A stretch of DNA of 14,739 nucleotides. Source: Omnitrophica bacterium RIFCSPLOWO2_01_FULL_45_10. GTDB lineage: Bacteria; Omnitrophota; Gorgyraeia; 2-01-FULL-45-10. Below, piece after piece: positions 1-8,314 of the stretch. The DNA lies in assembly GCA_001804165.1 (NCBI GenBank), contig MHFL01000062.1, forward strand, positions 14,789 to 29,527. Reading direction: 5' to 3'. Both the position numbers and the translations under genes were made by a program. The notes beneath the pieces are model-generated. The model saw only the letters and a program-made list of their open reading frames with translations, did not search any database and had not been told where the DNA came from. Numbering within the stretch: the first letter of the stretch is position 1; every line of letters begins with the position of its first letter.

Positions 1-639
1 TTCAAGACGCAATTGCGCGCCATACTGCGCGCCTCGGCGCATGGAAAATTAAAGTTGATGTATCCCATGATTTCCGGTCTGGAGGAACTGAGGCAGGCGA
101 ATGCGATACTGAATGATGTTAAAAGGTCTCTTAAGAAAGAGTCGATTCCATTTGATGAGAATATAGAAGTGGGCGCGATGATAGAGGTGCCTTCCGCGGC
201 GGTGACGAGCGACATACTTGCCAAAGAAGCGAATTTCTTTTCTATCGGCACCAACGATCTGATACAATATTCGCTCGCGGTCGACAGGGTAAACGAGAAA
301 TTGGCGTATCTTTACGAACCGGCGCATCCAGCGGTTCTGCGGCTCATAAAACAGGTAATAGACAACGGGCACGATGCCGGCATATGGGTTGGGATGTGCG
401 GAGAGATGGCAGGCGATATCGGCCTGACGTTGATACTGTTAGGGTTGGGACTGGATGAATTTTCCACGTCGCCGATCGCGATCCCGGAAATCAAGCGCTT
501 AATAAGGTCAGTAACCATGAAAAAGGCCGAAGAGATAGCGAAAGTCGCATTAGGGCTGTCAACAGGCAAAGAGGTTGCGGAATACGCGAAGAAGAAGTTG
601 AAAGAGATAGTGCCTGATCTATCGACAGAAATGGAGTGA
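1..639 (+). CDS. ptsI: PTS enzyme I (phosphoenolpyruvate-protein phosphotransferase), C-terminal part
   Basis: Enzyme I takes phosphate from phosphoenolpyruvate and passes it to HPr, the first step of the sugar phosphotransferase system in the cytoplasm. Only the PEP-binding TIM-barrel half is visible. The reading frame is open from base 1 ([12 protein letters not shown]), so the gene begins outside the window and the TTG at 13 is not a true start. The PEP-utiliser signature ([12 protein letters not shown], from about base 235) and the [10 protein letters not shown] segment are intact; the conserved active-site Cys codon is at 397-399. The [10 protein letters not shown] motif follows, and a normal family C-terminus ends at TGA 637-639. 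The phospho-His domain lies outside the window. The next gene starts 5 nt after the stop, or overlaps it if a GTG start is used. No other PTS component is visible, so the system could serve transport or regulation. Confidence 0.95.
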   Translation, partial: FKTQLRAILRASAHGKLKLMYPMISGLEELRQANAILNDVKRSLKKESIPFDENIEVGAMIEVPSAAVTSDILAKEANFFSIGTNDLIQYSLAVDRVNEKLAYLYEPAHPAVLRLIKQVIDNGHDAGIWVGMCGEMAGDIGLTLILLGLGLDEFSTSPIAIPEIKRLIRSVTMKKAEEIAKVALGLSTGKEVAEYAKKKLKEIVPDLSTEME

Positions 640-644
640 AAAAG

Positions 645-1715
645 ATGACGGACCTTGATGATTTAAAAGGATTAGAAAAATACGACCGGACGAAAATGCT
701 CGACCTGATAACCGCATTTCCGGAACAAATTAGGGACGCTAAATGTATAGGGTCGGGTTACGAAGCGCAGCCGGAACTCAAACGTTCATATAAAAATATG
801 GTCATCGCCGGAGTCGGCGGATCGGCCATAGGCGCCGACCTGGTGAGATCCTACGTTCTTAAAGAATCAAAGAACCCAATAATAGTAAATAGAAATTATA
901 CTATGCCTGCTTTCGTCGGGGATGAATCGCTCGTGGTCGCCTCAAGTTACTCAGGGAATACGGAGGAGACGCTCTCAGCCTATGACGATGCTAAGGCAAA
1001 GTCGGCGAAGATCATCGCGATAACTTCCGGAGGAGAATTAGAGAAGAAGGCGCGCTCGGACGGATTCGGCGTTATGATAGTTCCAAAAGGCATGCCGCCG
1101 CGGGCCGCCTTGGGGTATTCATTCTTTCCTCTATTAATACTTTTGTCCAAACTCGGGCTACTAATAGGCCAGAAAGACAAAGAGATAGATGAGACGATAC
1201 AAAATTTAAGGGAATTGAACGATAAAAAGATAGGTCAGGCGGTCCCGTCCGGAAAGAACATCGCCAAGCGTATAGCGGCCGAACTCTACGGCAAGTTTCC
1301 CATCATCTATGGCGGGCAGGACAACATAGATTCTATCGTGACCAGGTGGCGCGGCCAACTTGCTGAAAACGCCAAGACGCTCTCGTCGAGCCAATTATTC
1401 CCTGAGATGAACCACAATGAGATTGTAGGATGGGAAAATCCAAAAAGCATGCTTAAAAGTTTGGCGGTAGTCATGTTGCGCGATAAAGACGATCACCCTC
1501 GCAATTCAAAACGAATGGACATAACAAAAACCATAATAGAGAAGGAAGGTGTCAAGGTGATCGAGGTGAGTTCCATTGGAGGCGGACTTTTAAGCCGCAT
1601 CTTCTCTTTAATCTATATGGGCGATTTCGTCAGCTTCTACCTGGCGATGTTGAATAAGAGGGACCCGACCCCCGTCGAAAGAGTCACATATCTTAAGAAT
1701 AAATTGATAGAGTAA
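645..1715 (+). CDS. Bifunctional phosphoglucose/phosphomannose isomerase
   Basis: This SIS-fold protein of 356 residues resembles the PGI/PMI family known from archaea and various bacteria. That family interconverts glucose 6-phosphate or mannose 6-phosphate with fructose 6-phosphate. Residues 56-63 (GVGGSAIG) and 100-108 (SSYSGNTEE) form the sugar-phosphate-binding SIS loops; PPRAALGY (151-158) is also typical. The Q-L-A-E-N-A-K segment (Glu241) and N-H-N-E (His257) match the family's catalytic Glu and His. I chose ATG 645 because GGAG at 633-636 lies 8 nt upstream. A GTG at 636 would overlap the ptsI stop by 4 nt but has no ribosome-binding site. The gene sits between ptsI and a nucleotidyltransferase, which fits hexose-phosphate routing towards glycolysis and nucleotide sugars. 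Family assignment is firm; the balance of glucose and mannose activity cannot be read from sequence. Confidence 0.9.
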   Translation: MTDLDDLKGLEKYDRTKMLDLITAFPEQIRDAKCIGSGYEAQPELKRSYKNMVIAGVGGSAIGADLVRSYVLKESKNPIIVNRNYTMPAFVGDESLVVASSYSGNTEETLSAYDDAKAKSAKIIAITSGGELEKKARSDGFGVMIVPKGMPPRAALGYSFFPLLILLSKLGLLIGQKDKEIDETIQNLRELNDKKIGQAVPSGKNIAKRIAAELYGKFPIIYGGQDNIDSIVTRWRGQLAENAKTLSSSQLFPEMNHNEIVGWENPKSMLKSLAVVMLRDKDDHPRNSKRMDITKTIIEKEGVKVIEVSSIGGGLLSRIFSLIYMGDFVSFYLAMLNKRDPTPVERVTYLKNKLIE

Positions 1716-1743
1716 ATTTAAAAGTTCAGGCGTCGACTTACCT

Positions 1744-2493
1744 ATGAAAGTGCTTGTTTTAGCAGCCGGCTATGCCGTTAGACTACAACCATTGACATCA
1801 AGTACGCCCAAGCCTCTCCTTCCTATAGCCGGAAGAAAGATGATCGACAGGATAGTCGATAAAGTTTTAAAACTAAAGGGAGTGGATTCGATATACATCG
1901 TGACGAATGGCAAATTCTTTGAAGATTTTGTTAAATGGCTCGAGGGCTCGGAACATAAGGACAAGATTTCATTGATAAATGACAAAACCACATCCAATGA
2001 GACCCGGCTTGGAGCCATCAGAGATTTGGAATTGGCGGTCAGCGAAAAGCGCGTCAATGACGATATGCTGGTGGTCGCGGGCGACAACCTGTTCGAACTG
2101 GATCTGAACGAGTTCGTTGACTGGGCATCGTCGAGAAGGGACGGCGTATCCATAGCCGCATATGACATACGAAGATTGGAATCGGCAAGGAATTTCGGTG
2201 TTGTCAAGGTCGACTCTGATTCAAGGATCGTCGATTTTGACGAAAAGCCCAAAGAGCCAAGGTCGACTCTTATTTCGACCGGAATATATTATTTTCCAAA
2301 AGAGAAGATATCGCTTTTAGAAAATTACGTGAGATCGAAAGGAAAGAAGATGGACGCGCCCGGATACTATTTAAGTTGGCTCAGCCGTTCGGACAAGGTT
2401 TACGGCTTTACGTTTAAAGAGAGTTGGTACGATATTGGAGATATGGAGTCCTACGAAAAGGCGGACCGCTATTATTCAAAAAAGGAGAGGTGA
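1744..2493 (+). CDS. Sugar-phosphate nucleotidyltransferase (NTP_transferase family)
   Basis: A 249-residue single-domain nucleotidyltransferase of the RmlA/GalU-like fold, which joins a sugar 1-phosphate to an NTP to give an NDP-sugar and pyrophosphate. The N-terminal nucleotide-binding signature is [13 protein letters not shown] (residues 6-18), followed by TPKPLLP (21-27) with the conserved Lys23. AGDN (112-115) is the metal/sugar-binding segment, EKP (167-169) the sugar-contact motif, and WYDIGD (228-233) the usual C-terminal element. The usual signature is G-x-G-T-R-L; here the Gly-Thr pair is Ala-Val, which may alter base selection. No left-handed beta-helix acyltransferase domain is attached. 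No clear Shine-Dalgarno precedes the ATG, and the gap to the isomerase gene is 28 nt. A Shine-Dalgarno for the next gene lies within its last codons, so it is probably cotranscribed with metK. The exact sugar and nucleotide are unknown; glucose 1-phosphate or mannose 1-phosphate is plausible. Confidence 0.85.
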   Translation: MKVLVLAAGYAVRLQPLTSSTPKPLLPIAGRKMIDRIVDKVLKLKGVDSIYIVTNGKFFEDFVKWLEGSEHKDKISLINDKTTSNETRLGAIRDLELAVSEKRVNDDMLVVAGDNLFELDLNEFVDWASSRRDGVSIAAYDIRRLESARNFGVVKVDSDSRIVDFDEKPKEPRSTLISTGIYYFPKEKISLLENYVRSKGKKMDAPGYYLSWLSRSDKVYGFTFKESWYDIGDMESYEKADRYYSKKER

Positions 2494-2498
2494 AGAGC

Positions 2499-3671
2499 AT
2501 GACAAAACATACGTATCTGTACACGTCGGAGAGCGTTACCGAAGGGCATCCGGATAAGGTGTGCGATCAGGTTTCGGACGCTGTCCTCGATGAGGTATTG
2601 CGGCAGGATCCCGCGGGAAGAGTTGCCTGCGAGACATACGTTACCATGGGACTCATTATAATCGGCGGAGAGATAACGACCTCGGCATATGTCGATATAC
2701 ATAAATTGACAAGGGGGCTCTTGAAGGATGTAGGTTATACTCACCCCAAATACGGATTCGATTATCATACGTGCGCGATATTGAACGCGATACATACGCA
2801 GTCGCCCGACATAGCAAAAGGCGTTGATAGGGGCGGGGCCGGGGATCAGGGCATGATGATAGGTTATGCGACAAAGGAGACGCCCGAATTGATGCCTTTG
2901 CCGATAATGCTTGCGCACAAATTGTGCCTTAAACTCACCGAGGTTAGAAAAAAGAACATGCTCGATTACTTAGGGCCCGACGGGAAGTCGCAGGTAACGG
3001 TGGAATATCATAACGGAAAGCCGGCTCGGGTGACGTCAATAGTCCTTGCCTGTCAGCATACGGATGAGGTGGTGGATAAGAAGACCGATATGATATCTCA
3101 AGACGCGCGGGAAGATATATTGAATAAGGTGGCGAAACCGGTTTTGAAAGATTATATAGACCGCCAGACAAAATTCTATGTTAACCAGACAGGGAAGTTT
3201 GTTATCGGCGGGCCGCAGTCGGATACGGGAATGACGGGCCGCAAGATAATAGTGGATACGTACGGAGGCAGTGTATCGCACGGCGGCGGCGCCTTCTCAG
3301 GAAAGGACCCGACGAAGGTCGACCGTTCGGCCGCGTACATGACAAGATACATCGCGAAAAACATAGTCGCAGCGGGACTGGCGGATAAATTCATGATTCA
3401 GGTAGCCTACGTCATCGGACACTCGGAGCCGGTCTCTCTTATGGTGAATACCTTCGGAACGGGGAAGGTGAGCGATGCGAATTTCATTAAGATAATTCAC
3501 GACCATTTTGAACTCACGCCTCCGGGTATAATCGCTGTTTTAAAGCTGAGGGAGTCGGTGAATAACCGCTATCGAAGGACCGCTGCCTATGGCCATTTTG
3601 GAAGGGACGAAGAAGGCTTTACGTGGGAATCTACGGATGTGGCAAAGGAGCTGAAGAAATACTTAAAATAA
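2499..3671 (+). CDS. metK: S-adenosylmethionine synthetase (methionine adenosyltransferase)
   Basis: MetK makes S-adenosylmethionine from ATP and methionine in the cytoplasm. The 390-residue protein is full length for the bacterial family. GHPDK (16-20) binds ATP, GAGDQG (113-118) is the first family signature, and [16 protein letters not shown] (262-277) contains the second signature and the glycine-rich loop. The stretch from F-V-I-G-G-P (234) to D-T-Y-G-G (257) is also canonical. The frame stays open upstream to 2424 inside the nucleotidyltransferase gene, but the true start is ATG 2499: GGAGAGG lies at 2484-2490, about 8 nt away, and the protein then begins with the usual [10 protein letters not shown]. 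The start is 5 nt after the upstream stop, implying translational coupling. There is no room for a SAM riboswitch directly ahead of it. The neighbour ahcY completes the SAM-to-homocysteine branch. Confidence 0.97.
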   Translation: MTKHTYLYTSESVTEGHPDKVCDQVSDAVLDEVLRQDPAGRVACETYVTMGLIIIGGEITTSAYVDIHKLTRGLLKDVGYTHPKYGFDYHTCAILNAIHTQSPDIAKGVDRGGAGDQGMMIGYATKETPELMPLPIMLAHKLCLKLTEVRKKNMLDYLGPDGKSQVTVEYHNGKPARVTSIVLACQHTDEVVDKKTDMISQDAREDILNKVAKPVLKDYIDRQTKFYVNQTGKFVIGGPQSDTGMTGRKIIVDTYGGSVSHGGGAFSGKDPTKVDRSAAYMTRYIAKNIVAAGLADKFMIQVAYVIGHSEPVSLMVNTFGTGKVSDANFIKIIHDHFELTPPGIIAVLKLRESVNNRYRRTAAYGHFGRDEEGFTWESTDVAKELKKYLK

Positions 3672-3674
3672 CAT

Positions 3675-3695
3675 ATAGCGTTTAGCGTATAGGAG
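3675..3695 (+). repeat. Short heptamer repeat in the metK-ahcY spacer
   Basis: Two adjacent 7-bp units, ATAGCGT (3675-3681) and TTAGCGT (3682-3688), are followed by a partly matching third unit, ATAGGAG (3689-3695). The third unit supplies the ahcY Shine-Dalgarno AGGAG. The array is short, so chance is possible, but the 7-bp period recurs in two other spacers of this window. Confidence 0.45.
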
Positions 3696-3702
3696 AAAAA
3701 TA

Positions 3703-4959
3703 ATGCGATATGACGTAAAAAATTTGGGATTAGCGAGAAAAGGCGCGCTGCGCATAGAATGGGCGGCTGAGTATATGAAAGTGCTTGCCCTCGTTAGAAA
3801 GCATTTCAGAAAAGAGAGACCTCTCAAAGGATTAAAGATCGCGTGCTGTCTGCATGTTACGACGGAGACGGCAAATCTCGCGCTCACATTAAAAGAAGGC
3901 GGAGCTGAAGTGTCAGTGTGCGCCTCTAATCCATTAAGCACTCAGGACGATGTCGCCGCGGCAATGGTCAAAGATATGAGAATAAGCACCTTTGCCGTTA
4001 AGGGAGAAGATAATAAGCGGTATTATAAACATATCATCAGCGTCCTCGATACAGGGCCTAACATCACGATGGATGACGGCGCGGACCTCGTTTCCACGGT
4101 CCATAAATCCAAAAAGAATCTGGCGGCTCAAATATTGGGCGGGACAGAGGAGACCACTACCGGCGTAATACGTTTGAGGAATCTCGAGAAGGAGGGGCTT
4201 CTCATTTATCCGATAATCGCCGTGAACGATGCTGACACAAAGCACCTCTTCGATAATAGATACGGGACAGGACAGTCGACCATAGATGGGATAGTGCGCG
4301 CGACCAATATCCTCCTTGCCGGCGCCAATTTCGTCGTATGCGGCTACGGCTGGTGCGGAAGGGGCGTCGCTTCCAGGGCCAGGGGGATGGGCGCCAATAC
4401 AATCGTTGTCGAAACGGACCCGCTAAAGGCGCTGGAGGCCGTAATGGACGGTTATAGCGTTATGCCGCTTAAAGAGGCATCGAGGGCGGGCGATATCTTC
4501 ATTACCGTTACAGGCGATAAATATGTTATAAGGGAAGAGCATTTCAAGACGATGAAGGATGGAGCGATCGTGGCCAATTCGGGCCATTTCAATGTAGAGA
4601 TAGATCTGACCGCTCTAAAGCGGCTCTCGGCAAAGGTCCGGAAGGTGCGCGATTATGTTCAAGAGTATACGCTAAAAAATGGGAAACGTATAAATCTGTT
4701 GGGCGAAGGAAGGCTTGTGAATCTGGCTGCGGCAGAGGGGCATCCTGCCAGCGTCATGGATATGAGTTTCGCCAATCAGGCGTTAGCTTGCGAATATATC
4801 GCTAAGAATTATAAGAAATTGGAGAAGAAGGTTTACAAGGTCCCGGATTTCATAGACAGGAATATCGCGAAGTTGAAATTAGAATCGCTTGGCATAAAGA
4901 TAGATGGGCTGACGAAGGAGCAAAAAGAATATTTGGAGAGTTGGAAGATAGGAACATAA
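3703..4959 (+). CDS. ahcY: Adenosylhomocysteinase (S-adenosylhomocysteine hydrolase)
   Basis: AhcY reversibly splits S-adenosylhomocysteine, the inhibitory by-product of SAM-dependent methylation, into adenosine and homocysteine, using tightly bound NAD. Conserved features in order: [10 protein letters not shown] (51-60), the M-D-D-G-A-D substrate segment (123-128), EETTTG (149-154), [15 protein letters not shown] (174-188), the NAD-binding glycine loop GYGWCGRG (214-221), and [10 protein letters not shown] near the C-terminus. At 418 residues it ends at S-W-K-I-G-T. It therefore lacks the Lys/Tyr C-terminal tail of the longer bacterial and eukaryotic enzymes and resembles the short form common in archaea and many thermophiles. 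ATG 3703 is supported by AGGAG at 3691-3695 (7-nt spacer). It lies 31 nt after metK, giving an SAM synthesis and SAH disposal pair. No mtn/luxS-type alternative route is seen in the window. Confidence 0.96.
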   Translation: MRYDVKNLGLARKGALRIEWAAEYMKVLALVRKHFRKERPLKGLKIACCLHVTTETANLALTLKEGGAEVSVCASNPLSTQDDVAAAMVKDMRISTFAVKGEDNKRYYKHIISVLDTGPNITMDDGADLVSTVHKSKKNLAAQILGGTEETTTGVIRLRNLEKEGLLIYPIIAVNDADTKHLFDNRYGTGQSTIDGIVRATNILLAGANFVVCGYGWCGRGVASRARGMGANTIVVETDPLKALEAVMDGYSVMPLKEASRAGDIFITVTGDKYVIREEHFKTMKDGAIVANSGHFNVEIDLTALKRLSAKVRKVRDYVQEYTLKNGKRINLLGEGRLVNLAAAEGHPASVMDMSFANQALACEYIAKNYKKLEKKVYKVPDFIDRNIAKLKLESLGIKIDGLTKEQKEYLESWKIGT

Positions 4960-4967
4960 TTAGTATT

Positions 4968-5038
4968 TCGTCATTCGTACATCGTATATCGTTCGATGTA
5001 CGAAGTACGATATACGATTTACGAAATACGAACGACGA
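4968..5038. repeat. Palindromic heptamer array between ahcY and the aldolase gene
   Basis: TCGT occurs at 4968, 4975, 4982 and 4989, exactly 7 bp apart. Its complement ACGA then occurs at 5000, 5007, 5014, 5021, 5028 and 5035, again exactly 7 bp apart. The array thus inverts around TCGA at 4993-4996. Two competing hairpins can form. One is a perfect 11-bp stem, TTCGTACATCG (4974-4984) with CGATGTACGAA (4994-5004). The other is a 20-bp stem, 4973-4992 with 5007-5026, with two mismatches. No T-run follows, so it is not a standard intrinsic terminator. It occupies most of the 99-nt spacer ahead of the aldolase Shine-Dalgarno. Confidence 0.85.
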
Positions 5039-5058
5039 ATATGAGAGGAGTTATTGCA

Positions 5059-6393
5059 ATGGGAAGAAGGCCGCTCGATATGGATAAGATAGCGCTCGAA
5101 TTGGCGCTTGAGGACGACTTGGAGTCAAAAAGAAAACTAGCCAAAAAAATAACGGCATTGGCTTATAAAAAAGGAATCTACCCTTCCAGTATACATGATT
5201 TTTATATGGCGCGCGGGCGCGGAGAGGTCAATCCTAATTTCACGGTTCCCGCCATTAATTTAAGGGCCCTCACCTACGACCTCGCAAAGGCCATATATAG
5301 GGTCGCGAAGAAGAATAATGCCGGCGCCTTCATATTTGAGATAGCGAAATCCGAAATGGGTTATACAAACCAGCCTTCTTTCGAATATTCCGCGCTCTTG
5401 TTAGCGGCCGGCATAAAAGAGAGATGGACCGGCCCGGTTTTCATCCAGGGCGATCATTTCCAGATAAACGCGAAGAATTTTAAAGAGAACCCGGAAAAGG
5501 AACTCGATAGCATAAAGGCATTGATAATCGCCGCCATAGAATCGCAGTTTTATAATATCGACATTGACTCTTCGACGCTTGTCGATTTAACCAAAGGAAC
5601 GGTGAAAAAACAACAGGAACTTAATTACGAGGTGTGCGCGAAGTTGACTCATTTTATACGTCAAAATACTCCCGGCAATATAAATATTTCCGTAGGTGGA
5701 GAAATAGGCGAAGTGGGCAGCAAGAATTCCACGCCCGAAGAACTCCGGGCGTTCATGCTGGGGTATAGGGACCGGCTCCGCAAAGGCCTCGTCGGCATAT
5801 CAAAAATAAGCATACAGACCGGAACCTCGCACGGAGGGGTAGTCTTGCCGGACGGGACCATCGCTAAAGTAAAGTTGGATTTCGACACGCTGGCGAATCT
5901 GTCCAAAATAGCAAGGGAAGAGTTCGGTTTGACGGGAGCTGTTCAGCATGGCGCGTCAACTCTTCCCCCCGAGGCCTTCGGCAAATTCCCTGAATGCGGC
6001 GCCGCGGAAGTCCATCTTGCGACGGAATTTCAGAATATGGTATATGAAAGCCCCAGATTTCCGAAAGAGTTGAAGGATAGGGTTTACGATTGGGTTAAAA
6101 AGAACTTATCGGGCGAGAGAAAAGCGGACCAGACAGATGAGCAGTTCGTATACTCAACAAGAAAGAAGGCGCTCGGGCCTTTTAAAAAAGATATATGGGG
6201 CCTGGACGCAAGTACACGCGACGCTATCGCCGGAGAAATAAAGGCAAAATTCGAATTCCTATTCGAAAAATTGAACGTGGGGAATACGAAGGACCCGGTC
6301 AATAAATACACAGAGGTTAAAAGAGTGATAACGAGGAAGAGGCTTGAGGCCGCAAGAACCGCCGTGCCGATAAGCGGTGAGGGAGCGGATTAA
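5059..6393 (+). CDS. Class II (metal-dependent) aldolase, long form, fructose-bisphosphate aldolase-like
   Basis: A 444-residue member of the class II ketose-bisphosphate aldolase superfamily, which cleaves sugar bisphosphates such as fructose 1,6-bisphosphate in a Zn-dependent reaction. Mapped on the family, GDH (131-133) supplies the catalytic Asp132 and ligand His133. D-I-D-S-S-T (168-173) is a core strand, and GGEIGEVG (213-220) carries the conserved Glu215. GTSHGG (255-260) supplies ligand His258 and VQHGAS (295-300) ligand His297. All metal ligands are present, so activity is likely. The protein is about 100-140 residues longer than usual enzymes, with an N-terminal helical extension and a long C-terminal tail. 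An ATG at 4996 in the same frame lies inside the heptamer array and would translate the repeat; ATG 5059 is preferred because AGGAG (5046-5050) lies 8 nt upstream. It follows ahcY on the same strand. The substrate is not certain: glycolytic fructose bisphosphate is the default, another ketose phosphate is possible. Confidence 0.8.
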   Translation: MGRRPLDMDKIALELALEDDLESKRKLAKKITALAYKKGIYPSSIHDFYMARGRGEVNPNFTVPAINLRALTYDLAKAIYRVAKKNNAGAFIFEIAKSEMGYTNQPSFEYSALLLAAGIKERWTGPVFIQGDHFQINAKNFKENPEKELDSIKALIIAAIESQFYNIDIDSSTLVDLTKGTVKKQQELNYEVCAKLTHFIRQNTPGNINISVGGEIGEVGSKNSTPEELRAFMLGYRDRLRKGLVGISKISIQTGTSHGGVVLPDGTIAKVKLDFDTLANLSKIAREEFGLTGAVQHGASTLPPEAFGKFPECGAAEVHLATEFQNMVYESPRFPKELKDRVYDWVKKNLSGERKADQTDEQFVYSTRKKALGPFKKDIWGLDASTRDAIAGEIKAKFEFLFEKLNVGNTKDPVNKYTEVKRVITRKRLEAARTAVPISGEGAD

Positions 6394-6394
6394 C

Positions 6395-7489
6395 TCACAC
6401 TCTCCGATTTATAAGATATATTCCCAGCCCCGCGAACAAAACATTCCCAAGCCATGCGGATACAAAAGGCGGTAATAATCCCGCCTTGCCGAAGGCCAGA
6501 CTTATAGCGATTGCCGCATAGTATAATAATCCTATGGCGATGCTCATGCCAACGCCAATTAAAACCCCGCCTCGTGTCGTTATGAGCGCGAAAGGCGCGC
6601 CTATCAATATTATTATGAAACTGATGAACGCGAATGATATCTTGTAGTGGAGTTCGACAAGAAGAGATCTGGTGAGTTTTGTCCCGATGCCTTTAAAATT
6701 GTCGATATATTTTTTTAGTTGTCTATAACTCATGAAATCGGGTCGCCATTCCCTGTTCGCGAAATCGCTCGGCCTCTCCTTCAATAAGAATATCTTCTCT
6801 TTAAAGTAGGCCGGCGCGCCTAAAATCTCGCCGGAATTATCGATTCGACACACAAGCACGTCGTAGAATTTCCAACCCTCCGGCGTCCACACGCCGCTTT
6901 TGGCAGCGATCTTGGATATAAGGTTTTGCGACGCGTCATGTTCATGCATGATTATATCCGTGAGAATCTTCTTCTGGGTATCATAGGTTTTGGCGAAAAC
7001 TATTCTATTTCCAGTGCCGTAGACGGCCACATTATTCAATATCTTGGAAGAAGCCTTCTCGCTGGATTTCATTTTCTCCAGCTCATCCCGCCTTATCACG
7101 TTGGAGACCTTTGAACTTATCGGCAAAATCTTGTCGTTCACGACGAATATAAACGCGCTTACGGCAAGACCGATTATAAGGATAGGGGTTAAGACCCTCC
7201 AAAGACTTATGCCACCGGACTTCATGGCGATTATCTCATTGTGCTTGTTTGAGTTGCTTAATATATATATGGTCGCCAGAAGGACGGCCATCGGAGTTAC
7301 TTGAATGAATATAGTAGGCAGATAATAGACATAGAACGCTATTATTGAAGTTATCGGGATCTTGAATTTGATTATATCGTCTAAAAAGGAAAAGATGTCG
7401 ATGATTGTGGCCATCACGAGAAACGTGACGACGCACCATATGAACGGCCCTATGAAGCCCCTTACCACGTATCGGTCGATAATCTTCAA
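6395..7489 (-). CDS. LptF/LptG (YjgP/YjgQ) family permease
   Basis: A 364-residue inner-membrane permease of the family that, as an LptF-LptG pair with the ATPase LptB, extracts lipopolysaccharide towards the outer membrane. Hydrophobic segments at about 11-33, 46-77 and 98-117 precede a soluble, probably periplasmic beta-rich domain (about 120-275). Three more segments follow (about 279-303, 307-331, 338-360), the layout expected for the family. The V-N-D-K-I-L-P element (117-123) after the third segment is typical. Translation starts at TTG 7489-7487, preceded by AGAGGG 7 nt upstream, inside the end of the comF-like gene whose stop is 1 nt away; the two are surely cotranscribed. Only one family member is present and LptB is not seen, so F versus G cannot be decided. 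Its stop (6395-6397) faces the aldolase stop with one nucleotide between. Confidence 0.9.
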   Translation of the reverse strand: MKIIDRYVVRGFIGPFIWCVVTFLVMATIIDIFSFLDDIIKFKIPITSIIAFYVYYLPTIFIQVTPMAVLLATIYILSNSNKHNEIIAMKSGGISLWRVLTPILIIGLAVSAFIFVVNDKILPISSKVSNVIRRDELEKMKSSEKASSKILNNVAVYGTGNRIVFAKTYDTQKKILTDIIMHEHDASQNLISKIAAKSGVWTPEGWKFYDVLVCRIDNSGEILGAPAYFKEKIFLLKERPSDFANREWRPDFMSYRQLKKYIDNFKGIGTKLTRSLLVELHYKISFAFISFIIILIGAPFALITTRGGVLIGVGMSIAIGLLYYAAIAISLAFGKAGLLPPFVSAWLGNVLFAGLGIYLINRRV

Positions 7490-7490
7490 T

Positions 7491-8219
7491 TTACATCCCT
7501 CTTGCCAACGTTAAGCACCTTATCTCTTTCGCGCCGGCGGAAATAAGAGCCTTCGAGCATTCGTCCAACGTGGCGCCTGTCGTCATCACGTCATCAATCA
7601 ATAATACTTTAAGCGACGCAAAGTCAATGCCGCCCTTTATCTTAAACGCGTCTTCGAGGTTGACTAATCGTTCGGACCTCGAAAGTTCATTTTGGCGCAT
7701 GGTCGGCCGCGTCTTTTTCAGGGTGTCCAAAAGCGTAATCCCGAATTCTTTTGATAACGAAAGGGCCAACACTTTAGATTGATTAAAACCTCTTTCCCTT
7801 AAACGAGCATCTTGTAAAGGGACGAACGTTATCGCGCCGACACCTTCGAGAAGCTCATCTCTAAGTTCTCTCGCGAATTCTATCATATTTGTGGAAAGTA
7901 TATTGATGAGCGCATATCTGCCTTTATATTTGAATAAATGAATCAGTTCTTTCAGTACCCCTTCGTATAAGCATGCCGAGTACGCCGCATTGAAATAATG
8001 CGAGGTTTTTCGACACTCGCCGCATACCTTATCGGCGCTCTGTATTGAGCGGCCGCATCTCTCGCAATATGGACGGGGCAAGCGCCTTATCCGGGCCGCA
8101 CAGGAATCGCACACCCCGAAATCGTTCATTGCGTCGAGGTCTTTCTTACAGGCCGCGCATCGTAAGGGGAAGATTATATTGAGCAAATTCTTAGAAAGAG
8201 CGGTAAAAGCGGCCTTCAT
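7491..8219 (-). CDS. comF: ComF/GntX-family phosphoribosyltransferase-like protein
   Basis: A 242-residue double-zinc-ribbon plus phosphoribosyltransferase-fold protein. Family members include ComF (late competence, DNA uptake) and GntX; the biochemical activity is poorly defined. Four Cys pairs lie in the N-terminal third (21/24, 37/40, 52/55, 66/69). The RERGFNQ motif is at 141-147, and the PRPP-binding loop VLLIDDVMTTGATL (205-218) is intact. ATG 8219-8217 is the first possible start: an in-frame TGA lies at 8234-8232. There is no Shine-Dalgarno, and the -10 box ends only 6 nt before the ATG, so the mRNA is probably leaderless. The LptF/G-type gene follows after 1 nt. No other competence gene is in the window, so a role in transformation is only a family-based suggestion. 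Confidence 0.9.
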   Translation of the reverse strand: MKAAFTALSKNLLNIIFPLRCAACKKDLDAMNDFGVCDSCAARIRRLPRPYCERCGRSIQSADKVCGECRKTSHYFNAAYSACLYEGVLKELIHLFKYKGRYALINILSTNMIEFARELRDELLEGVGAITFVPLQDARLRERGFNQSKVLALSLSKEFGITLLDTLKKTRPTMRQNELSRSERLVNLEDAFKIKGGIDFASLKVLLIDDVMTTGATLDECSKALISAGAKEIRCLTLARGM

Positions 8220-8225
8220 GAATGT

Positions 8226-8255
8226 ATGATATCACGCCAGGAAGATATTTGTCAA
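8226..8255 (-). promoter_or_regulatory. sigma70-type promoter for the comF-lptF/G unit
   Basis: On the minus strand, TTGACA (8255-8250, perfect -35) is followed by an 18-nt spacer and TATCAT (8231-8226, one mismatch to TATAAT). Exactly 6 nt separate the -10 box from the comF ATG, which places the A of ATG at the expected +1. This predicts a transcript with no 5' leader. Confidence 0.75.
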
Positions 8256-8280
8256 ATTCGTAACCGAATCTGCAACCCGT

Positions 8281-8304
8281 GGGGTTGTACTCGGGGTTGT
8301 GCTC
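8281..8304 (+). repeat. 12-bp tandem duplication in the comF/malQ spacer
   Basis: GGGGTTGTACTC (8281-8292) is directly followed by GGGGTTGTGCTC (8293-8304), 11 of 12 bases identical. It lies between the two divergent promoters and could be a regulator site or a slippage product; the sequence does not decide. Confidence 0.6.
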
Positions 8305-8314
8305 TAATTTTCTT

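Noticed and set aside
2424..2498. Upstream extension of the metK frame into the nucleotidyltransferase gene
   Set aside because: The real start at 2499 has a Shine-Dalgarno and gives the canonical MetK N-terminus; the upstream part is a shadow of another frame.
2494..2498. Possible SAM riboswitch before metK
   Set aside because: Only 5 nt separate metK from the upstream gene, and no SAM-riboswitch core is visible in the preceding spacers.
4996..5058. N-terminal extension of the aldolase from ATG 4996
   Set aside because: The 21 extra codons are a translation of the heptamer array, and a good Shine-Dalgarno supports ATG 5059 instead.
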